64,000 bases of DNA, taken from assembly GCA_964583095.1 (NCBI GenBank), contig CAZOVB010000018.1, forward strand, positions 15,920 through 79,919. The letters run 5' to 3'. Below the pieces are notes generated by a model, which was given only the letters and a program-made list of their open reading frames with translations, was not told the origin of the DNA and made no database searches. The position numbers and the translations under genes were made by a program. Positions 60,608 through 64,000 of the stretch are shown here, piece after piece; position 1 is the first letter of the stretch, and every line of letters starts with the position of its first letter. This DNA comes from CAZOVB01 sp964583095. Lineage in GTDB: Bacteria; Planctomycetota; Phycisphaerae; SM23-33.

Positions 60608-61144
60608 GTGACAGTTCGGCCCAATCGTATGGCATCCTTGCTAGCCTGCTGCATAGGCCTGATGGCACTCACAGTCGGGGGCTGCATCAATTCCAAAGCC
60701 GAGGGCGGGCAGGAACAGGCCGCGAAGGTCCCGAGTCCCGTACGTATCCTCTTGCCCCACAAGGTTGACTTCCACCCGTTCACAGAGGCCGGGATCCGTC
60801 AGTTTGATGAGGCCGGCGGGGTAAAGGGCATTGAGACGCGCATCCGGCTCTTTGACAAGCAGGGCCATACGACCAAGGGGTTCGGGCAATTCAGGGTCGA
60901 ACTCTTCGATTACCGGCCCGACGCGCTGGATCACAAGGGCCAGAAGGGACCCACCTGGGAGATCGACCTGATGGATCCCGCGGTTAACAATACCCATTGG
61001 GATGAGATTTCACGCGCCTATAAATTCCTTCTGCAATGGGATAACGCCATTCCGGTCGGCCAGAAATACGTACTCCGCGTGACCTTCTCGAGCCCTTGGA
61101 CACCGAGGCTTTTCGCTGAGGAAGTTTACATTGCAGGCCAGTAA
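60608..61144 (+). CDS. lipoprotein of unknown function
   Basis: A 178-aa lipoprotein. GTG 60608 is decided by AAAGGAG six bases upstream; the longer frame from 60512 has no SD and would put residues before the signal. The lipobox is LTVGGC, after a hydrophobic stretch (LLACCIGLMALTV). The mature part is beta-rich with FHPFTEAGIRQFDEA, GFGQFRVELFDY and YKFLLQWDNAIPVGQKYV. No family is recognised; a possible link to the sigma/anti-sigma unit is positional only. Confidence 0.7.
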   Translation: MTVRPNRMASLLACCIGLMALTVGGCINSKAEGGQEQAAKVPSPVRILLPHKVDFHPFTEAGIRQFDEAGGVKGIETRIRLFDKQGHTTKGFGQFRVELFDYRPDALDHKGQKGPTWEIDLMDPAVNNTHWDEISRAYKFLLQWDNAIPVGQKYVLRVTFSSPWTPRLFAEEVYIAGQ

Positions 61145-61430
61145 GGCCTCTGTCACCTGCCGCCGGAGGCATGGCTTTGGCCTCCTCCTTGCTGTTGTGC
61201 TCAGCCTGACCGGGTGCACCAGTGATTTCACCCGGCCGAACTACGAGACCATCTACCCGGGCATGGACACCCAGCAGGTCCTCAAAAGACTGGGGCCCCC
61301 GGATGTCACGCGACAGGATCGTTGGATTTACCGTCGCAAAAGGCCCTTTCGCCAGGCCGTAATTCATTTCGAGCAGGGCCGCGTTGCCCGGAAGCAGTGG
61401 TCCCTGGAGCCTCCCGAGTCTTCGCATTGA
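61131..61430 (+). CDS. small OmlA/BamE-like lipoprotein
   Basis: A 99-aa lipoprotein that overlaps the preceding gene by 14 bases. TTG 61131 has GAGGAAG upstream. The signal ends at lipobox LSLTGC (about 29). The mature part YETIYPGMDTQQVLKRLGPPD has the strong SmpA/OmlA (BamE-like) pattern, with the GMxxxxVxxxLGxPD motif. Such proteins sit at the periplasmic side of the outer membrane. It ends the co-oriented lipoprotein pair. Confidence 0.75.
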   Translation: MQASKASVTCRRRHGFGLLLAVVLSLTGCTSDFTRPNYETIYPGMDTQQVLKRLGPPDVTRQDRWIYRRKRPFRQAVIHFEQGRVARKQWSLEPPESSH

Positions 61431-61457
61431 CAGGAAAGGGACCGACAGAGGCGGACG

Positions 61458-61660
61458 AGCTGATCTGCAAGTCGGAAGATGGAGTGGACGGGTCGCCGGC
61501 GGTGCCCGCCTGCCCCAGCCCACCGACGTTTCGAGGCAAGGCCCAGCGTCTGGAGGAGCCCAACCTGCTGTTTGCAAACGGCAGGCCGACACATCTCTTC
61601 TACGTGATGGACGCCTGCCCCGAGGACAACAATCACAGCGGCTTGTCTTTGCGACCTTGC
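61458..61660 (+). pseudogene. C-terminal remnant of a glycoside hydrolase like the intact one at 61950
   Basis: The plus frame reads FRGKAQRLEEPNLLFANGRP then THLFYVMDACPEDNNHSG, which lines up closely with the end of the intact enzyme (FSGRKQRLEEPNLLFTGGRL, THLFNVLGACPADDAYSG). No start, no catalytic part: only the last sixty residues or so remain. This is the relic of a second copy. Confidence 0.7.
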
Positions 61661-61683
61661 AGACAAGGATGCTTCGCCATGAA

Positions 61684-61893
61684 CCACACGACCGATTGTC
61701 ACAAAGTATATCCATTATCCGGGAGAGGAGCTCTACGACCTCCAGGCGGATCCGCATGAGCGGCACGATCTGAGCGAGGATGCCCAGCAACGCGATCGCC
61801 TGCACGAACTGCGCGAGGAGCTCCTGCATCGCATCATCCTGCAGGACGCCCCCGGCCTGCCCCGGCAGTGCTATGCCCTGGGTGTGCACTGAA
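61684..61893 (+). pseudogene. C-terminal remnant of a sulfatase
   Basis: After a TGA at 61681-61683 the frame reads TKYIHYPGEELYDLQADPHE then RHDLSEDAQQRDRL, the typical sulfatase end (ELYDLQADPxExxNL), and stops at TGA 61891-61893. The N-terminal three quarters, with the FGly motif, are missing. Confidence 0.7.
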
Positions 61894-61949
61894 CCTGGCT
61901 CGGAAGGCTCCTTCCTGAAAACGACGACCGAACCCTCGGAGACCATCGT

Positions 61950-62918
61950 ATGCACGACTTGTACCACCGGCTGAAACCACTCGGGCGCATCCTCGACCTG
62001 CACGAAAAGGGCTGGACCGTGTGGGATTGCTCGCCCATCCGCGCCGACGACGGACGTGTCCACGTTTTTGCGACCCGTTGGCGCAGCACGGAGCGCCCCG
62101 ATTCATCCTGGTATCACGGCAGCCAGATCGTCCATGCCGTTGCCGACCGCCCGGAAGGGCCCTACGAACTGCGCGATATCGTCATCGACAAAGACGGCGG
62201 TGCCGGCCACTGGGATTCCTCCGCGGTGATCAATACCAAGATCTATCGCGTCGGTGATCGCTATTGCCTGCTCTACACCGGCTGCACCGACAAACGGCAC
62301 GACACACAAGCGGTCGGCATGCTGCTGGCCCCGTCGCTGCATGGGCCCTGGGAGCCGGTATCCGAATCGCCGATCATCGCTCCAGACTCCAGGCGCAGCG
62401 GCTTCGATGGCTATCTGTGCAACAATCCTGCCTTGGTGGTTCATCCGGACGGCGGCTTCTGGATCTATTACAAGGGCCGGCCGGTGGTCGGCACACGCGA
62501 GAATGGAAACTACAAGCCCGGTACCATGGCCATCGGCCTGGCCATCGCTGACAAGCTGGAAGGACCCTATCGGAAACACGCTACCAACCCGGTCATCGCC
62601 ATGGAGCCCCATACCGAGGATCCCTATGTCTGGCACGACGGTCGTACATTCTGGATGCTGCTCTCGACCGTCGCAGACACCCAACCCGGCGGATGGCTCC
62701 TCTCCTCCAGCGATGGATTCACCTGGTCCGAACCTCGCCCAGGCTATCCCAGTGCAGCCCGCTTCTCGGGCCGAAAGCAACGACTGGAGGAGCCGAACCT
62801 CCTGTTTACCGGCGGCAGGCTGACGCATCTGTTCAATGTCCTCGGGGCCTGCCCCGCGGACGATGCCTACAGCGGGTTCGTCTTTGAAATCACTGCAAGC
62901 GAGGATATATCTCGATGA
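61950..62918 (+). CDS. glycoside hydrolase, five-bladed beta-propeller (GH43/GH117-like)
   Basis: A 322-aa enzyme with no signal peptide. Propeller-type catalytic motifs are WTVWDCSPIRADDG (about 22-35, catalytic base Asp), DSSAVINTKIY, and HTEDPYVWHDGRTFWML (about 211-227, the general-acid Glu in TEDP). The clan is GH-F-like; specificity cannot be given. SD GGAG lies near ATG 61950. Its stop overlaps the sulfatase ATG (ATGA), so it was once the first gene of a glycosidase-sulfatase operon. An identical arrangement upstream survives only as fragments. Confidence 0.75.
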   Translation: MHDLYHRLKPLGRILDLHEKGWTVWDCSPIRADDGRVHVFATRWRSTERPDSSWYHGSQIVHAVADRPEGPYELRDIVIDKDGGAGHWDSSAVINTKIYRVGDRYCLLYTGCTDKRHDTQAVGMLLAPSLHGPWEPVSESPIIAPDSRRSGFDGYLCNNPALVVHPDGGFWIYYKGRPVVGTRENGNYKPGTMAIGLAIADKLEGPYRKHATNPVIAMEPHTEDPYVWHDGRTFWMLLSTVADTQPGGWLLSSSDGFTWSEPRPGYPSAARFSGRKQRLEEPNLLFTGGRLTHLFNVLGACPADDAYSGFVFEITASEDISR

Positions 62919-63090
62919 GCACACCGAACATCGTCTTGTTCATCATGGACCAGCTTTCGGCCAAGTGGTTCGAAGCGGCCAGTGCGGGAGCGTCCCCCAG
63001 CGACCTCATGGCGAGCGTTTGGCCGCTGGTGTGGACTTCAGCCGGCCCGCACGGCCAGCCGTTGGTAGCCTTCAGACCCCCCGAGAGGCG
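62915..63090 (+). pseudogene. N-terminal remnant of a sulfatase
   Basis: It begins at ATG 62915 with the standard sulfatase start MSTPNIVLFIMDQLSAKWFE. A frameshift follows about thirty codons on: the other frame reads HGERLAAGVDFSR, the expected continuation. The gene ends before any FGly motif, running into the antisense AraC gene. It cannot be active. Confidence 0.72.
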
Positions 63091-63946
63091 CGATAGGCGG
63101 TGGGGCTCAGCCGCGTATATCGTTTGAAGAAGCGAGAGAAGTGGAATGCGTTGCCGAAGCCCAGTTCCGCAGCAATGACTTTGACGGGGGGATTGGTCGT
63201 GGACAGGCGGGCCGCGGCGCGACGCATCAGTTGGCCATTCAGGAAGCCCTTGGGGCCCACGCCGAAGTCCCTCGAAAACGATCGGGTGAGGTGCTCGCGA
63301 GTCATGCCCATCGACTCGGCCATGTCGGATACGCCGATCTGCGCCAGGGGGCGGGATGGATTGCGGAGATACTCGAAGAGGGGAGCGTACTCCGCCTGAA
63401 GCCTGCGCGCCTGCCCGCCGTCGCCCACAAGCCCGGCCACGATGTCCAAAATCATCGCGCCCACACGCAGTGCATCCGTCGTCGATTCTCCACGCTCCAT
63501 GAGTCCAAAGAGCCGATGGGCCGAGGCGTCGACGGCTTGTATGTATGGATCTCGTATCGGCCCTCGAATAGATCCAAGCCCCAGGGCGACTCCAACGAAA
63601 AGTGAAACGCGACGATCTCCAGTCCGCGGGGAAAATCGAAGTGCAGCAAGACGTCCTTGGTAATCAAGTATACGCTGTTGGTAGCGAAGGTTACGGGTTG
63701 GCTGTCACTGCGGCCTTGGTCCTGCAACTCGCCGGGCCGCACATCGGCCTCGGCTACGAAGCCGCCAGTCAGGTAGAGCACGTTTGAAGGGTGGCGAACC
63801 GTGCCGGTGAAACCGCTCAGCACCCCGTATCGCGCTACATCTACCTGGCAGACCAGCTCAGTGAGCTCCCCGAGCACAATGGGGTTGTCGCGAAGGGGCT
63901 TTCTTGGCTTGCATGTCTCGGAACGTTCAAAGAAGCCTCTGGGCAT
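63072..63946 (-). pseudogene. AraC-family regulator split by a frameshift
   Basis: The N-terminal effector domain reads in one frame from about 63946 to about 63545, ending LDLFEGRYEI. The C-terminal part, with RDPYIQAVDASAHRLFGLME and the AraC helix-turn-helix (GFGNAFHFSRFFKRY), reads in a second frame to 63072. Each half is intact on its own. Joining them needs one missing base or two extra bases near 63545, where GAGATCC occurs. If not a sequencing error, the regulator is inactive. It faces the glycosidase-sulfatase remnant and probably regulated it. ATG 63946 is favoured over an earlier TTG at 63982. Confidence 0.72.
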
Positions 63947-64000
63947 GGCCTCCAGTGTAGTCGGCCAAGACGGCAAGAACAAGGCTCACAGGCTCCCCCG

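Noticed and set aside
63072..63982. Two separate regulator genes at the right end
   Set aside because: The effector half and the HTH half are parts of one AraC protein interrupted by a frameshift.
1..64000. CRISPR arrays and insertion sequences
   Set aside because: No regularly spaced repeats, cas genes or transposase frames were seen.

Overview
The window looks like a chromosomal segment of a planctomycete, probably class Phycisphaerae (inference from gene content and style, not from a marker gene). The clues are FGly-type sulfatases, a HzsA-like dihaem protein, PQQ-type beta-propellers, a DUF6785-like membrane protein, a PEP-CTERM protein, a SpoIIE-type phosphatase, a planctomycete-style phage integrase, and high-GC DNA with long antisense shadow frames. 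No rRNA or other phylogenetic marker is present.

Layout. 1-6674 (minus): a truncated giant FtsX-type permease with a degenerate M28-like ectodomain, a multi-pass DUF6785-like protein and a lone AtpZ-like protein. 6907-8592: hisC-hisB with a terminator. 8634-16654: aldo/keto reductase, zincin, two tandem sulfatases and a very large DUF4175-like membrane protein. 16831-21600 (plus): small SHOCT protein coupled to clpX, a GAF-SpoIIE phosphatase and a DUF89 phosphatase. 21692-33614: a divergent locus around a DeoR regulator. Five tightly packed minus-strand genes (three-lipoyl E2, E3, class II aldolase-SDR fusion, medium-chain dehydrogenase, mannitol-dehydrogenase-like enzyme) face deoR and a fused E1 alpha-beta gene. 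Together they encode a whole 2-oxoacid dehydrogenase complex plus a sugar/polyol oxidation route. 33750-40305: periplasmic propeller, PHP phosphoesterase, lipoprotein, PfkB kinase, secreted ankyrin protein and a thioredoxin-like membrane protein.

40422-48581 is an 8.1-kb integrative element inserted in the 3' end of tRNA-Glu(CTC). Both 20-bp att copies are perfect. The intact tRNA lies on the right, and a strong minus-strand terminator, probably the tRNA's own, now sits beyond the left att. The cargo is two excisionase-like HTH proteins, a primase/DUF3987 helicase-like replication protein, an XRE regulator, a free-standing FtsH-M41-like protease, several unknowns and a tyrosine recombinase. 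No capsid, packaging or conjugation gene is visible, so it resembles a replicating satellite. The integrase frame runs through the right att and stops inside the tRNA (447 aa). At the left att the same frame continues for 84 codons in the element's left end, so an excised circle would encode a 517-aa integrase with a different C-terminus.

48871-64000: PEP-CTERM protein, enolase-superfamily epimerase, a translationally coupled propeller/dihaem-protein pair, VOC protein, clpC, an ECF sigma/anti-sigma pair with two lipoproteins, and finally a decaying repeated glycosidase-sulfatase module beside a frameshifted AraC regulator.
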